The notes under the pieces: model-generated
Seen by the model: only the letters and a program-made list of their open reading frames with translations
What the model was told of the DNA's origin: nothing
Databases searched by the model: none
Origin: Deinococcota bacterium
GTDB taxonomy: Bacteria > Deinococcota > Deinococci > Deinococcales > Trueperaceae
DNA: 40,023 bases
NCBI GenBank assembly: GCA_963170125.1
Contig: CAUJFI010000172.1
Span: 1-40,023, forward strand
Direction of reading: 5' to 3'
Shown here: positions 1 to 7,861 of the stretch, in pieces
Layout of the letters: each line of letters starts with the position of its first letter
Numbering within the stretch: the stretch's first letter is position 1
Translations under genes and position numbers: made by a program

Positions 1-277
1 TCCCGGGGAACACGATCACCGTGAGGGGCGAGAGGAGCAGGCCGGCGATGCCGAGGAAGAACGACCTAGCCACGCCGATGGAGTCGACCCACCGCCCGAC
101 CTGCAGCGCCAACAAGACCGGCATGATTCCCGGCAACGCCATGAGGAGGCCGAGCCACTGCGCCTCAACGCCCAGGCTGACGGCGTAGAGCGGCGTCATC
201 ACGGCCACCATGCTGGAGGCCGCTGTCACGAACCCCGAGGCGAGACATTGGTAGAAGAACGAACGAGATGGTCGCAT
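1..277 (-). CDS. MFS transporter, N-terminal part (cut by window edge)
   Basis: The minus-strand frame opens at ATG 277-275 and stays open to the left edge, giving about 92 residues. An in-frame TGA lies 13 codons upstream of this ATG with no other usual start codon between, which fixes the start. The translation shows two hydrophobic segments (about residues 15-34 and 38-58), then a loop with the G-R-W-V-D motif and a third hydrophobic stretch. This is the N-terminal layout of major facilitator superfamily carriers, whose loop between helices 2 and 3 carries a G-x-x-x-D-R-x-G-R-type motif. The substrate cannot be read from this part. The gene diverges from the DUF1684 fusion gene across about 200 bp. 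Family call is fairly secure; specificity is unknown. Confidence 0.7.
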   Translation of the reverse strand, partial: MRPSRSFFYQCLASGFVTAASSMVAVMTPLYAVSLGVEAQWLGLLMALPGIMPVLLALQVGRWVDSIGVARSFFLGIAGLLLSPLTVIVFPG

Positions 278-466
278 CGTGCGGAAATGAAGTCGCGTGC
301 CGGTACTGCTCGAGTATCACGTGCGGCCCCACCGCCGGACTTCCGGCACAGGGTAACCCCGAACGGACGGCGCCGGGAACAAGCGCACGCTGGACTCGTA
401 GCCATTCCAAAGCCAGACTTCCCCCGCCGTCTTGGGCGCGAGGGGCGCTCCGCCCCGGCGCGAGCC

Positions 467-472
467 TAGAAT
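467..472 (+). promoter_or_regulatory. -10 box TAGAAT of a leaderless promoter
   Basis: TAGAAT lies exactly 6 nt before GTG 479, so transcription would start at or next to the start codon. No Shine-Dalgarno sequence precedes the gene. The spacing favours GTG 479 over the adjacent ATG 482. No good -35 box is visible. Confidence 0.55.
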
Positions 473-478
473 CGACGG

Positions 479-2524
479 GTGATGAGCGAACCCCGCAAGC
501 TTCCCGCAGATGGCGATCCCGCGACGACGGCCTGGCTGGACGGCCTCATGGCGTGGCGCGAGCAGCGCGCCGCGGGCCTGATCGGGCCTCACGGCTGGTG
601 GTCGATCACGTGCCTGGAGTGGCTCGAGGAGGGCGAGAACACCATCGGCAGCGCGGAAGGGAGCGCGGTCAGGCTGGCCGAGCGTTTCCCGGCCGAGGTG
701 GCTCGCGTGAACGTCGTCGGTGAGCGCGCGACGCTCATACCCGCGACCGGAGCCTCTCTCCTCCTCGGTGGGGAGCCGTTCACCGGTCAGCTCACCGTGG
801 AAGGCGACGTGGCCTTCGTAGCCGCTGACCTGCCGTCGCCGCGCGGGGGCTCGGCGACGACTGGTCAGCGACCAGCGCGCATCAGCGTGGTGAGGCGCGG
901 CGACCTCTGGGGCGTCCGCGTGCACGACCCCGTCGCGGCCGAACGGAAGAGCGTCGAGCGCGACCTCGCCTGGTTCGACCCGGCGCCCGACTGGGTGGTC
1001 GAGGCAGAGTTCCTACCACCGGAGGCGGAGGAGGAGGTGCCGGTCAGCAACGTCATCGGCCAGGTGAGCATGCACCGCGTCGCGGGGCGGGCGCGCTTCG
1101 TGCATGCAGGCACGAGCTGGACGCTGCTGGCGACGGAAGCGGGAGGCGGGCGCCTCTTCATCAACTTCCGCGACGCGAGCAACGAGGACCTGGACGCGGC
1201 GGAGGAAGCGGCGGCCGTGCGTGGCGACTACGTTCGTCGTGAAGGCCTCGCATCGTACTCGGGCGGGCGGTTCCTGACGACGGGCGCGCCGGTCGCCGGC
1301 CGCGTGACCCTCGACTTCAACCGGGCCACCCACCCGCCTTGTGCGCACACGCCGTACGCCACGTGCCCGATGCCGACGCCGGGGAACAAGCTCCCCTTCG
1401 CCGTCACGGCGGGCGAGCGGTTGGCCCGCCCCGCTACCGCTGCGCCCGACGTCGCTCCGAGCGCCACGCGCATCGAGACGCTCGACACCCCGTGCGTGGT
1501 CGTCGACCTCGACGTGGTGGAGCGCAACATCCGGCGCCTGCAGGAGTATCTCGACGCGCACGGCATAGCCAACCGCCCCCACATCAAGACGCACAAGCTC
1601 CCGCTCCTCGCGCGCTGGCAGGTCGAGGCGGGAGCGCGCGGCATAACCGTGCAGAGCGTCGGCGAGGCGGAGGTCATGGCTGCGGCCGGGCTGGACGACA
1701 TCCTCATCACTTACGACGTGATGGGCGCCGAGAAGGTGCGGCGCCTGGCGCAGGTGGCGAGCATGGCGACCGTGCGGGTGGCGGTGGACAACGAGGTCGC
1801 CTTGGACGCCGTCGCCACTGCCGCCGCGCTCGCGGGGCGCACGATCGGCGTGCTCGTCGAGTTCGAGTGCGGCAAGAGGCGCCAGGGTGTCGTGACGCCG
1901 GAGGAGGCCGTCGCGCTGGCGCGCTCCACCGCCGGCCGGCCGAACGTCGAGTTCCTCGGCCTCCTCACGTACCCCAACTCCGACGTGGTGCCTGGCTTCG
2001 TGGCTCGGACCCGCGAGCTGCTCGAAGAGGCCGGCCTCGAGCTACGGGTCGTGTCCGTCGGCGGCACGCCGGGCGTCTGGCGGTCGCACGTGCCGGGCGT
2101 GGCGACGGAGCACCGCGCGGGCACTTACGTCTACAACGATCGCAACAGCGTCGCCGCCGGCTCGGCCACGCTGGATGACTGCGCCCTGCACGTCCACGTG
2201 ACGCTGGTGAGCAAGCCGACGGCCGAGCGCGGTGTGATAGACGCCGGCTCCAAGACCCTCACGAGCGACCTCTTCCGCGGCGATCCTGCCGGCGGCTACG
2301 GCCACATCCTCGAGTACCCCGAGGCCGTCGTGTGGCAGCTCTCCGAGGAGCACGGGGCCGTCGACTTCTCGGCCTGCGCCGACAAGCCGGTCGTGGGCGA
2401 ACGCCTGAGGGTGGTGCCGAACCACGTGTGCCCGGTGTCCAACCTGCACGACGAGGTGTACGCGCACCGCGGCGGCGTGGTGCGCGCCGTGCTGCCGGTC
2501 GCGGCGCGGGGGAAGACGCGATGA
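479..2524 (+). CDS. DUF1684 domain fused to D-serine dehydratase/D-threonine aldolase-like PLP enzyme
   Basis: A 681-residue protein made of two families. Residues about 20-315 match DUF1684: an early W-W-S-I-T-C-L-E-W stretch, a long beta-rich middle, and the closing N-R-A-T-H-P-P-C ... Y-A-T-C-P-M-P ... N-x-L-P-F block typical of that family. Residues about 330-675 are a fold-type III PLP enzyme of the D-threonine aldolase/D-serine dehydratase (DSD1) family. The R-P-H-I-K-T-H-K motif places the Schiff-base lysine at K370, and the C-terminal P-N-H-V-C-P motif gives the metal ligands H649 and C651. The His-x-Cys pair matches zinc D-serine dehydratases better than His-x-Asp D-threonine aldolases. 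The likely role is metabolism of D-hydroxy amino acids; what DUF1684 adds is unknown. I see no stop or frameshift at the joint near residues 315-330. ATG 482 is an alternative start. Confidence 0.85.
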   Translation: MMSEPRKLPADGDPATTAWLDGLMAWREQRAAGLIGPHGWWSITCLEWLEEGENTIGSAEGSAVRLAERFPAEVARVNVVGERATLIPATGASLLLGGEPFTGQLTVEGDVAFVAADLPSPRGGSATTGQRPARISVVRRGDLWGVRVHDPVAAERKSVERDLAWFDPAPDWVVEAEFLPPEAEEEVPVSNVIGQVSMHRVAGRARFVHAGTSWTLLATEAGGGRLFINFRDASNEDLDAAEEAAAVRGDYVRREGLASYSGGRFLTTGAPVAGRVTLDFNRATHPPCAHTPYATCPMPTPGNKLPFAVTAGERLARPATAAPDVAPSATRIETLDTPCVVVDLDVVERNIRRLQEYLDAHGIANRPHIKTHKLPLLARWQVEAGARGITVQSVGEAEVMAAAGLDDILITYDVMGAEKVRRLAQVASMATVRVAVDNEVALDAVATAAALAGRTIGVLVEFECGKRRQGVVTPEEAVALARSTAGRPNVEFLGLLTYPNSDVVPGFVARTRELLEEAGLELRVVSVGGTPGVWRSHVPGVATEHRAGTYVYNDRNSVAAGSATLDDCALHVHVTLVSKPTAERGVIDAGSKTLTSDLFRGDPAGGYGHILEYPEAVVWQLSEEHGAVDFSACADKPVVGERLRVVPNHVCPVSNLHDEVYAHRGGVVRAVLPVAARGKTR

Positions 2525-2837
2525 GCGCCGCGAGTTCGCCCGCCCTCTCGACGCGTCGAAGGGGCAGTCACCTCGACCACGTGGTCGTCGCGCCCCGCAG
2601 TGACGGTTGAGGCACCCTCTCGCCGACCGGCGGCGCTACGCTGACAGGCGCTTCGGGTCGTGCCGCCTCGTCGCCCTGATGGCGGGCGGCCACGCCCGAC
2701 AGGCGCGCTGCCAGTGCCGTCACTCCAGGGCAGCGGACCCTGGCCGAGCCAGCAGCCCGCCGCACCCGCCGAAGCACTGAAGCCGACACCGGCCGGGGTC
2801 CCGATGACGTGGTCCGTCAGGGAGAAAGCCGGCGATC
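2525..2837 (+). other. Intergenic stretch before the sugar ABC operon
   Basis: These 313 bp contain no convincing gene. A 29-codon ORF starts at 2521 by ATGA overlap but has no family resemblance and is probably chance. A TACGCT hexamer at 2637-2642 and a weak GGAG at 2821-2824 before the XylF-like start are the only expression signals I could pick out. The promoter of the operon should lie here but cannot be placed with confidence. Confidence 0.35.
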
Positions 2838-4010
2838 ATGCAAGTAAGCATGCTGTCCTCGTGGCGGCTCGCCCGCCTGGCGCTGCTCGGCCTCGTCCTT
2901 GGTAGCCTCGCCTGGGCACAAGACGCTGCATCGCTAGCGGTAGATTCGTTCACCAGCGACTTCTCAGCCATGCAAGCCCTCACCGCATTGGCGGAGCAGG
3001 GCCAGGGGAAGATCGGCGTGCTCCTGCCCGAGACGACGACCTCGGCAAGGTACACGGCGTTCGACGAGCCGTTCCTCAAGCAGGCGTTCCACGCTGCGGG
3101 CATGCCCGACGCCGACGTGATCGTCACGAACGCCCAAGGCAGCGAGTCGACCCAGCTCACGCAGGCGCAGGCCGCCATCACCCAGGGCGCCACCGTGCTC
3201 CTCGTCGACCCCATCTCCTCGGGCGTCGGCGCCTCGATCGAGCAGTACGCGCTCGACCACGGGGTTAAGGTCATCGACTACGACCGCCTCACGCTCGGCG
3301 GGTCGCGCGCCTACTACGTGAGCTTCGACAACGTCCAGGTCGGCAAGCTCATCGGCGACGGGTTCGTCTCGTGCGTGCAGGCCTGGAACGTCTCCGACCC
3401 GCACGTCCTGATCATGAACGGCGCGCCGACGGACAACAACGCCACGCTCTTCGCGCAGGGCTACCACTCCGTCATCGACCCGCTCGTCAGCGCGGGCACG
3501 TACACGCTCGTCGGCGAGCCGGCCGGCACGTGGGACCCGGCGCAGGCCCGGACCACGTTCGAGGGCCAGTACACGGCGCACTCCGACATCAACGCGGTCG
3601 TGACCCCCAACGACGACAACGCCAACGCCGTGATCGCGTACCTCAAGACGCTCGGCGTGCCGGCCAAGACCTTCCCAACCACCGGTCAGGACGCCACGGT
3701 GCAGGGTCTCCAGAACGTCCTCGCCGGTTACCAGTGCGGCACGGTCTATAAGCCCATCAACCTCGAGGCCCAAGCCGCCGCCGCCCTCGCCGTCTTCCTG
3801 CGCGCCGGGGTCACGCCGCCCGAGGCGCTCGTGAACGGTGTCACGCGGGACTCTGACGCCGGCGCGGACGTGCAGTCCGTCCTCCTGACGCCCATCTGGG
3901 TGACGCCCGCGAACATGGCCGCCACGGTCGTGAAGGACGGCTTCCAGAAGGCGGCCGACCTCTGCGCCGGCTTCGCAGACGAGTGCGCCGCCGCCGGGAT
4001 CGGTCAGTAG
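2838..4010 (+). CDS. Sugar ABC transporter substrate-binding protein, XylF-like
   Basis: A 390-residue periplasmic binding protein of the ribose/xylose class (Peripla_BP_4). A signal peptide (charged start, hydrophobic core, cleavage after L-A-W-A near residue 28) marks export. The body carries the pattern of D-xylose-type binding proteins: I-G-V-L-L-P-E, the hinge strand D-Y-D-R-L, Y-Y-V-S-F-D-N-V-x-V-G, N-G-A-P-T-D-N-N-A and T-G-Q-D-A. It should capture a monosaccharide and deliver it to the permease at 4849-6078. It is the first gene of a three-gene operon with the ATPase and permease. No sugar isomerase, kinase or repressor lies nearby, so xylose is a guess from similarity only; fructose or another pentose/hexose is possible. 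Confidence 0.87.
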   Translation: MQVSMLSSWRLARLALLGLVLGSLAWAQDAASLAVDSFTSDFSAMQALTALAEQGQGKIGVLLPETTTSARYTAFDEPFLKQAFHAAGMPDADVIVTNAQGSESTQLTQAQAAITQGATVLLVDPISSGVGASIEQYALDHGVKVIDYDRLTLGGSRAYYVSFDNVQVGKLIGDGFVSCVQAWNVSDPHVLIMNGAPTDNNATLFAQGYHSVIDPLVSAGTYTLVGEPAGTWDPAQARTTFEGQYTAHSDINAVVTPNDDNANAVIAYLKTLGVPAKTFPTTGQDATVQGLQNVLAGYQCGTVYKPINLEAQAAAALAVFLRAGVTPPEALVNGVTRDSDAGADVQSVLLTPIWVTPANMAATVVKDGFQKAADLCAGFADECAAAGIGQ

Positions 4011-4042
4011 GACCGCGGCGTGGCCCGAAGGAGGACCACGAC

Positions 4043-4852
4043 GTGAACGACGAGCAGGCTCGGCACGATGAGCAGGCTCGGTCACGGGCTCGGCAGCCTC
4101 AGGGGGTGGCTGCCGAGCCGCTCCTGCGCCTCGCGGGCGTTCAGAAGAGCTTCGGCGCCGTGCACGCGTTGCGCGGCGTCGACCTCACGGTCCCGAGCGC
4201 CGCGGTGACGGCCCTGGTAGGCGACAACGGCGCGGGCAAGTCCGTCACCGTCAAGGTCGTCGCCGGCACGCACCTGCCCGACGAGGGGCAGATGTTCTGG
4301 GAAGGCCGCCCCGTCCACCCCCGAACGCCGCGCGAGGCGGCCGCCCTCGGGATCGAGGTCGTCTACCAGGACCTGGCCCTATGCGACAACCTCGACGTGG
4401 TCCAGAACATGTTCCTCGGCCGCGAGGCGGTGAAGCGCGGCTTCCTCGACGAGGACGCCATGGAGTGCTCGGCCATGCGGACGCTCGCCGAGCTGCAGGT
4501 GACGACCATCCAGTCCGTGCGCCTGCCCGTCGCCTCCCTCTCCGGCGGACAGCGCCAGTCGGTCGCCGTGGCCAAGGCCGTCATGTGGAACTCGAAGCTC
4601 GTGATCCTAGACGAACCGACCGCGGCCCTCGGCGTCGCCCAGACGCGCCAGGTCCTGGAGCTCGTCAGGCGCCTGGCCGAGCGGGGGCTCGGGGTCGTCA
4701 TCATCTCGCACAACCTGACGGACGTCTTCGCGGTGGCCGACCGGATCGCCGTAATGCGCCTCGGCCGGGTCGTGAGCGAGGGGCCGGCTTCCGGGACTGA
4801 CGTGCAGACGGTCGTGGAGCTCATGACGACCGGGAACGCGAGGGCCGCATGA
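4043..4852 (+). CDS. Sugar ABC transporter ATP-binding protein (single-domain)
   Basis: A 269-residue ABC ATPase. Walker A is G-D-N-G-A-G-K-S, the signature is S-L-S-G-G-Q-R-Q, Walker B is L-V-I-L-D-E-P-T, and the H-loop reads I-I-S-H-N. I chose GTG 4043 because AAGGAGG at 4028-4034 sits 8 nt upstream; a longer frame from 3983 would overlap the binding-protein gene. Sugar importers of the XylG/RbsA/MglA group normally have two fused ABC domains of about 500 residues. This protein has one, as in FrcA-type systems, so it probably works as a homodimer under the permease. Its stop overlaps the permease start (ATGA), suggesting translational coupling. Confidence 0.9.
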   Translation: MNDEQARHDEQARSRARQPQGVAAEPLLRLAGVQKSFGAVHALRGVDLTVPSAAVTALVGDNGAGKSVTVKVVAGTHLPDEGQMFWEGRPVHPRTPREAAALGIEVVYQDLALCDNLDVVQNMFLGREAVKRGFLDEDAMECSAMRTLAELQVTTIQSVRLPVASLSGGQRQSVAVAKAVMWNSKLVILDEPTAALGVAQTRQVLELVRRLAERGLGVVIISHNLTDVFAVADRIAVMRLGRVVSEGPASGTDVQTVVELMTTGNARAA

Positions 4853-6078
4853 CGCCGGACACCGCAGCGTCGGACGCTCCGGGCACCGCAGCGGCCATAG
4901 CCGCGACCCCGCGGCGGGTGGCCGGCGCTGGGGGCACCAACGTGTTGCCCGTCCTCATCGGCGTCGCCGTCATCGCCATCATCTTCCAGTCGCTCAACGA
5001 CCGCTTCCTCTCTACCGGCAACCTCGTCAACCTCTTCGTGCAGGCGTCCGTCTTCATGCTCATCGGCATGGGCGAGGTCTTCGTCTTGCTGCTCGGCGAG
5101 ATCGACCTCTCGCTCGGCTACGTGGCCGGCATCGGCGGGGTCATCGTCACGGAGCTCGTCCAGGTGCGCACGGGCTGGCCGTGGTGGTCGGCCATCCTGA
5201 TGGCGCTCTTGGTCACGGGCGCCATCGGGTTCCTGCAGGGCAGCCTCATCACGCGGCTGCGGCTCCCGTCGTTCGTGGTGACGCTCGCCGGCCTGCTCGG
5301 CTGGCAGGGGGTGATGATCATCCTCCTCGGCACGGGCGGCACCATCCCCATCCCGAACGCGACCATCAACGCCATCGCGAACGGCTCCATCGCCCCGCTG
5401 GGCGGCTGGGTCCTCGCCGCGGCCGTCGTCATCGTCTACGCCGCCGTCACCCTAGGCAGCGACGCGCAGCGCCGTGCCGCCGGCATCGCGGCGCCGAGTC
5501 CCGCCACCACCGCCCTCAAGGTGCTCTCGGTCGCGGCGGCGGCGCTGGCCATCGCGCTGCTCACGAACGCCGACCGGGGCGTCGGCCCGTACTCGCTGCG
5601 CGGGATGCCGTACGTGCTCCCGCTCGTCTTCGCGGTCCTGCTCGTGTGGTCGGTGGTCCTCACCCGCACGCGCTTCGGGCGTTACGTCTACGCCATCGGC
5701 GGCAACGCGGAGGCCGCGCGGCGCGCCGGCATCGCGCTCGGCTGGGTGCGCACGCTGGCGTTCACGTGCGCCGGCATGACCGCCGGGCTGGGCGGCATCG
5801 TCTACGCCTCGCGCCTACGCTCCATGTCCACGAGCTTCGATGGCGGCACCATCGTCCTGTACGTCGTCGCGACGGCCGTGATCGGGGGCACGAGCCTCTT
5901 CGGCGGGCGCGGACACCCGCTGCACGCCGTGCTCGGCGGGGTGGTCATCGCGGCCATCGTCAACGGCATGGCGCTCCTCGGCCTCAGCGCGGCGATCCAG
6001 CTGATCGCGACCGCCGTCGTGTTGCTCGCGTCGATCTTCGTCGATGTCGTGATCAGGCGCCGGGGCGCGGCCGGCTGA
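4849..6078 (+). CDS. Sugar ABC transporter permease, XylH-like
   Basis: A 409-residue inner-membrane permease of the BPD_transp_2 (RbsC/XylH) family. It has about ten hydrophobic segments, starting with N-V-L-P-V-L-I-G-V-A-V-I-A-I-I-F near residue 30. The conserved G-E-I-D-L-S-x-G-Y block lies around residue 84, and the conserved Y-A-I-G-G-N-A-E-A-A-R-R-A-G-I loop, which contacts the ATPase, around residue 281. The ATG overlaps the ATPase stop, and the gene closes the operon. It should form the sugar channel with the ATPase at 4043-4852 and receive ligand from the binding protein at 2838-4010. Confidence 0.9.
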   Translation: MTPDTAASDAPGTAAAIAATPRRVAGAGGTNVLPVLIGVAVIAIIFQSLNDRFLSTGNLVNLFVQASVFMLIGMGEVFVLLLGEIDLSLGYVAGIGGVIVTELVQVRTGWPWWSAILMALLVTGAIGFLQGSLITRLRLPSFVVTLAGLLGWQGVMIILLGTGGTIPIPNATINAIANGSIAPLGGWVLAAAVVIVYAAVTLGSDAQRRAAGIAAPSPATTALKVLSVAAAALAIALLTNADRGVGPYSLRGMPYVLPLVFAVLLVWSVVLTRTRFGRYVYAIGGNAEAARRAGIALGWVRTLAFTCAGMTAGLGGIVYASRLRSMSTSFDGGTIVLYVVATAVIGGTSLFGGRGHPLHAVLGGVVIAAIVNGMALLGLSAAIQLIATAVVLLASIFVDVVIRRRGAAG

Positions 6079-6245
6079 TCATCACCCATCGCCCTACCTG
6101 GTTGACCATCCGCCCCCCGGCGGCACGCTCTTGCGCCGTCGCCACCAGCGGTCCGACGGACGGTCCGGCCGATAGGCTGGCCGAGGTCTTCGCGCAGCCT
6201 CTTCGACGGGGGCGTGCTGACCCTTCCTATGGATCGCCCCGATAC

Positions 6246-6251
6246 TAGAAT
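6246..6251 (+). promoter_or_regulatory. -10 box TAGAAT of a leaderless promoter
   Basis: TAGAAT ends 6 nt before ATG 6258, the same spacing as at several other genes in this window. It favours ATG 6258 over the GTG at 6255. No Shine-Dalgarno sequence is present. Confidence 0.55.
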
Positions 6252-6257
6252 CACGTG

Positions 6258-6560
6258 ATGTACGAAGACATCCTCCCCCAAGACGTGGCCGAATGGCGCG
6301 AACGCGGCGCCCAGGTTGTAGACGTGCGCGAGCCGTGGGAGTACGCCGCCGGGCGCGTGCCGGGCTCCGTGAACATCCCCTTGAGCGAGTTCGTGGCTCG
6401 GCTGGACGAGCTTCACGCCCCGCTCGTGCTCGTATGCGCGAGCGGTTCGCGCTCGGCTTCGGCAGCGGCGTACCTGGACCGCCGCGGCTTCGGCGAGGTC
6501 GCCAACCTGGACGGCGGCGTCCACCTGTGGGAAGAGGTCGGGTTCGAGCTGGAGCGCTAA
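6258..6560 (+). CDS. Rhodanese-like domain protein
   Basis: A 100-residue single rhodanese domain. The substrate-side motif V-V-D-V-R-E-P-W-E-Y lies at residues 20-29, G-R-V-P-G-S-V-N-I-P-L at 32-42, and the active-site loop C-A-S-G-S-R with catalytic Cys60 at 60-65. The C-terminal L-D-G-G-V-H-x-W is the usual rhodanese ending. It probably moves sulfane sulfur as a protein persulfide in the cytoplasm, with no signal peptide visible. The gene is monocistronic, with a leaderless promoter, and converges on the dehydrogenase gene at 6611-7567. A sulfur link to the thioredoxin/CsoR operon at 26267-26931 is speculative. Confidence 0.88.
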   Translation: MYEDILPQDVAEWRERGAQVVDVREPWEYAAGRVPGSVNIPLSEFVARLDELHAPLVLVCASGSRSASAAAYLDRRGFGEVANLDGGVHLWEEVGFELER

Positions 6561-6610
6561 GGCAGTCCGCCCGGCCGCGCCCCGCAAGGCACCGTAGCGC
6601 CGCCCCGGGG

Positions 6611-7567
6611 TCAGTACCCCTTGACGCGGTCCACGACGTTGAGGAGCTGCTCGCCGCGCACGAGCCGCCGCACGTTCTCGCGCACGAACGCGTCCGCGCC
6701 GAGCGGTCGCCCGCCGGCGGCGTGGGGCGAGATGATCACGTTCGGCAGGTCCCAGAGCGGGGACGCGGCTGGGAGCGGCTCCTCGGCGAAGACGTCGAGC
6801 GCCGCGCCGCCCAGCTCGCCGGCCGCCAACGCCCGCACGAGATCGGCCTCGTTCACGCTGTTGCCGCGGCCGACGTTGACGACCCAGGCGTGGCGCGGGA
6901 GGAGCCTCAGCCGCCTGGCGTCCAGGGCGCCGGACGTGGCTTCCGAGGCGGGGAGGATCATCACCAGGGCGTCGGTGCTCGGCAAGAGCCCGTCGAGCCC
7001 GTCGGGGCCGACGACGGGATGACCGTGCCGAGTGCCCGGCGCCGTGGCGACGCCCGTCACGTTGGCGCCGAGCGCCGAGAGCATGGGCGCGAGCCTGGCC
7101 GCGATGCTCCCGAAGCCCCAGACGGTCACGTTCGAGGCGTCCAAGGTCATGAAGACGTTCGGGTCCCGGTCCGGTTGGGCGCCGCCGAGCTCGCCCGGCC
7201 AGCGGCGCTCGTGCTGGGCGTCGCGCATGAGGTGCAGGCGGCGGGCGGCCGCCAGGAGGAGCGCGACCGTGTGCTCGGCCACGGGCTGGTCGTGCAGCCC
7301 GCGGCCGTTGCAGATGGTCACGCCCGCGCCGAAGCCGGCCGCCACGAGCGTGTTCACGCCGGCCATGAGGCCCTGAACGAGCCTGAGGCCCCCGAGATCG
7401 GCCGCCGCCTGGGCGAGCTGCCCGGGCGGGTTCAGCCAGGCGACGAGGACGGCCGCGTCGCGGTGCTCGGCCGGAACGCGCTGCAGGGGGTCGTACGGGA
7501 CGTACTCGACCCCCTCGGCCCCCTTGGCGAAGTCGAAGGCGGCGTTGGTAGGGAACAGGACCTTCGT
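6611..7567 (-). CDS. D-isomer-specific 2-hydroxyacid dehydrogenase, apparent ACG start
   Basis: NAD(P)-dependent dehydrogenase of the D-2-hydroxyacid family, about 318 residues. It shows the Rossmann motif V-W-G-F-G-S-I-A, the catalytic Arg in N-V-G-R-G-N-S-V, D-V-F-A-E-E-P-L-P with the conserved Glu, and the catalytic His in I-S-P-H-A-A-G-G. The substrate is a 2-oxoacid or D-2-hydroxyacid of unknown identity. The start is odd: homology begins at (T)-K-V-L-F-P-T-N, and the codon where an ATG would be expected is ACG (7567-7565), with AGGGAAGAGG about 8 nt upstream. There is no ATG, GTG or TTG near it. A GTG at 7696 would overlap most of the SelW-like gene in another frame and adds an Arg/Ser-rich shadow sequence. 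The gene follows the SelW-like gene closely, probably as an operon. Confidence 0.85.
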   Translation of the reverse strand, partial: TKVLFPTNAAFDFAKGAEGVEYVPYDPLQRVPAEHRDAAVLVAWLNPPGQLAQAAADLGGLRLVQGLMAGVNTLVAAGFGAGVTICNGRGLHDQPVAEHTVALLLAAARRLHLMRDAQHERRWPGELGGAQPDRDPNVFMTLDASNVTVWGFGSIAARLAPMLSALGANVTGVATAPGTRHGHPVVGPDGLDGLLPSTDALVMILPASEATSGALDARRLRLLPRHAWVVNVGRGNSVNEADLVRALAAGELGGAALDVFAEEPLPAASPLWDLPNVIISPHAAGGRPLGADAFVRENVRRLVRGEQLLNVVDRVKGY

Positions 7568-7583
7568 GGCGCGTGCCTCTTCC

Positions 7584-7829
7584 CTAGGCGGGCTGCGCTG
7601 CGCGCGCTTCGATGGACTGCGCGATCGCGTCCAGGTCGAACTCGTCCGGCTTCGTGTAGATGCGCTCCCCGTCGACGTCGATCGTGAAGACGCCACCGGA
7701 GCCGGTCTTGAGCATGACGCCCTCGATGCGCTGTCCGAAGCGCTCGAGGATCGACTTCTGGACGTCGAGCGCGCGCGGCAAGTGGCCGCATGGCACGCAG
7801 TACTGGATCTGGACGGTGGGCTTGGACAT
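7584..7829 (-). CDS. SelW/SelT/SelH-like Rdx-family thioredoxin-fold protein
   Basis: A protein of 81 residues of the Rdx (SelT/SelW/SelH) selenoprotein-like family. The redox motif C-V-P-C is at residues 11-14, directly after the first beta strand (V-Q-I-Q-Y), and a conserved G-G-V-F-T-I-x-V-D-G block follows around residue 45. Cysteine replaces the selenocysteine of animal SelW. I chose ATG 7829 because GGAGGAAG lies just upstream; an extra in-frame start at 7865 adds only a low-quality N-terminus. Its job is probably thiol-based redox chemistry in the cytoplasm, and the exact partner is unknown for bacterial members. The dehydrogenase gene starts 16 bp downstream. Confidence 0.88.
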   Translation of the reverse strand: MSKPTVQIQYCVPCGHLPRALDVQKSILERFGQRIEGVMLKTGSGGVFTIDVDGERIYTKPDEFDLDAIAQSIEARAAQPA

Positions 7830-7861
7830 GGCGAATCTTCCTCCGCTTCCGGCGTTAGGGC

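Noticed and set aside
2521..2610. 29-codon ORF overlapping the stop of the DUF1684 fusion (ATGA)
   Set aside because: No family resemblance, very short, Ser/Arg-rich; start-stop overlap alone is weak support.
6293..7687. Plus-strand open frame of 464 codons
   Set aside because: It crosses the rhodanese gene out of frame and runs antisense to the dehydrogenase; no motif.
7569..7696. GTG 7696 as start of the 2-hydroxyacid dehydrogenase
   Set aside because: It would overlap most of the SelW-like gene, and the extra residues are a Ser/Arg/Thr-rich shadow of that gene.
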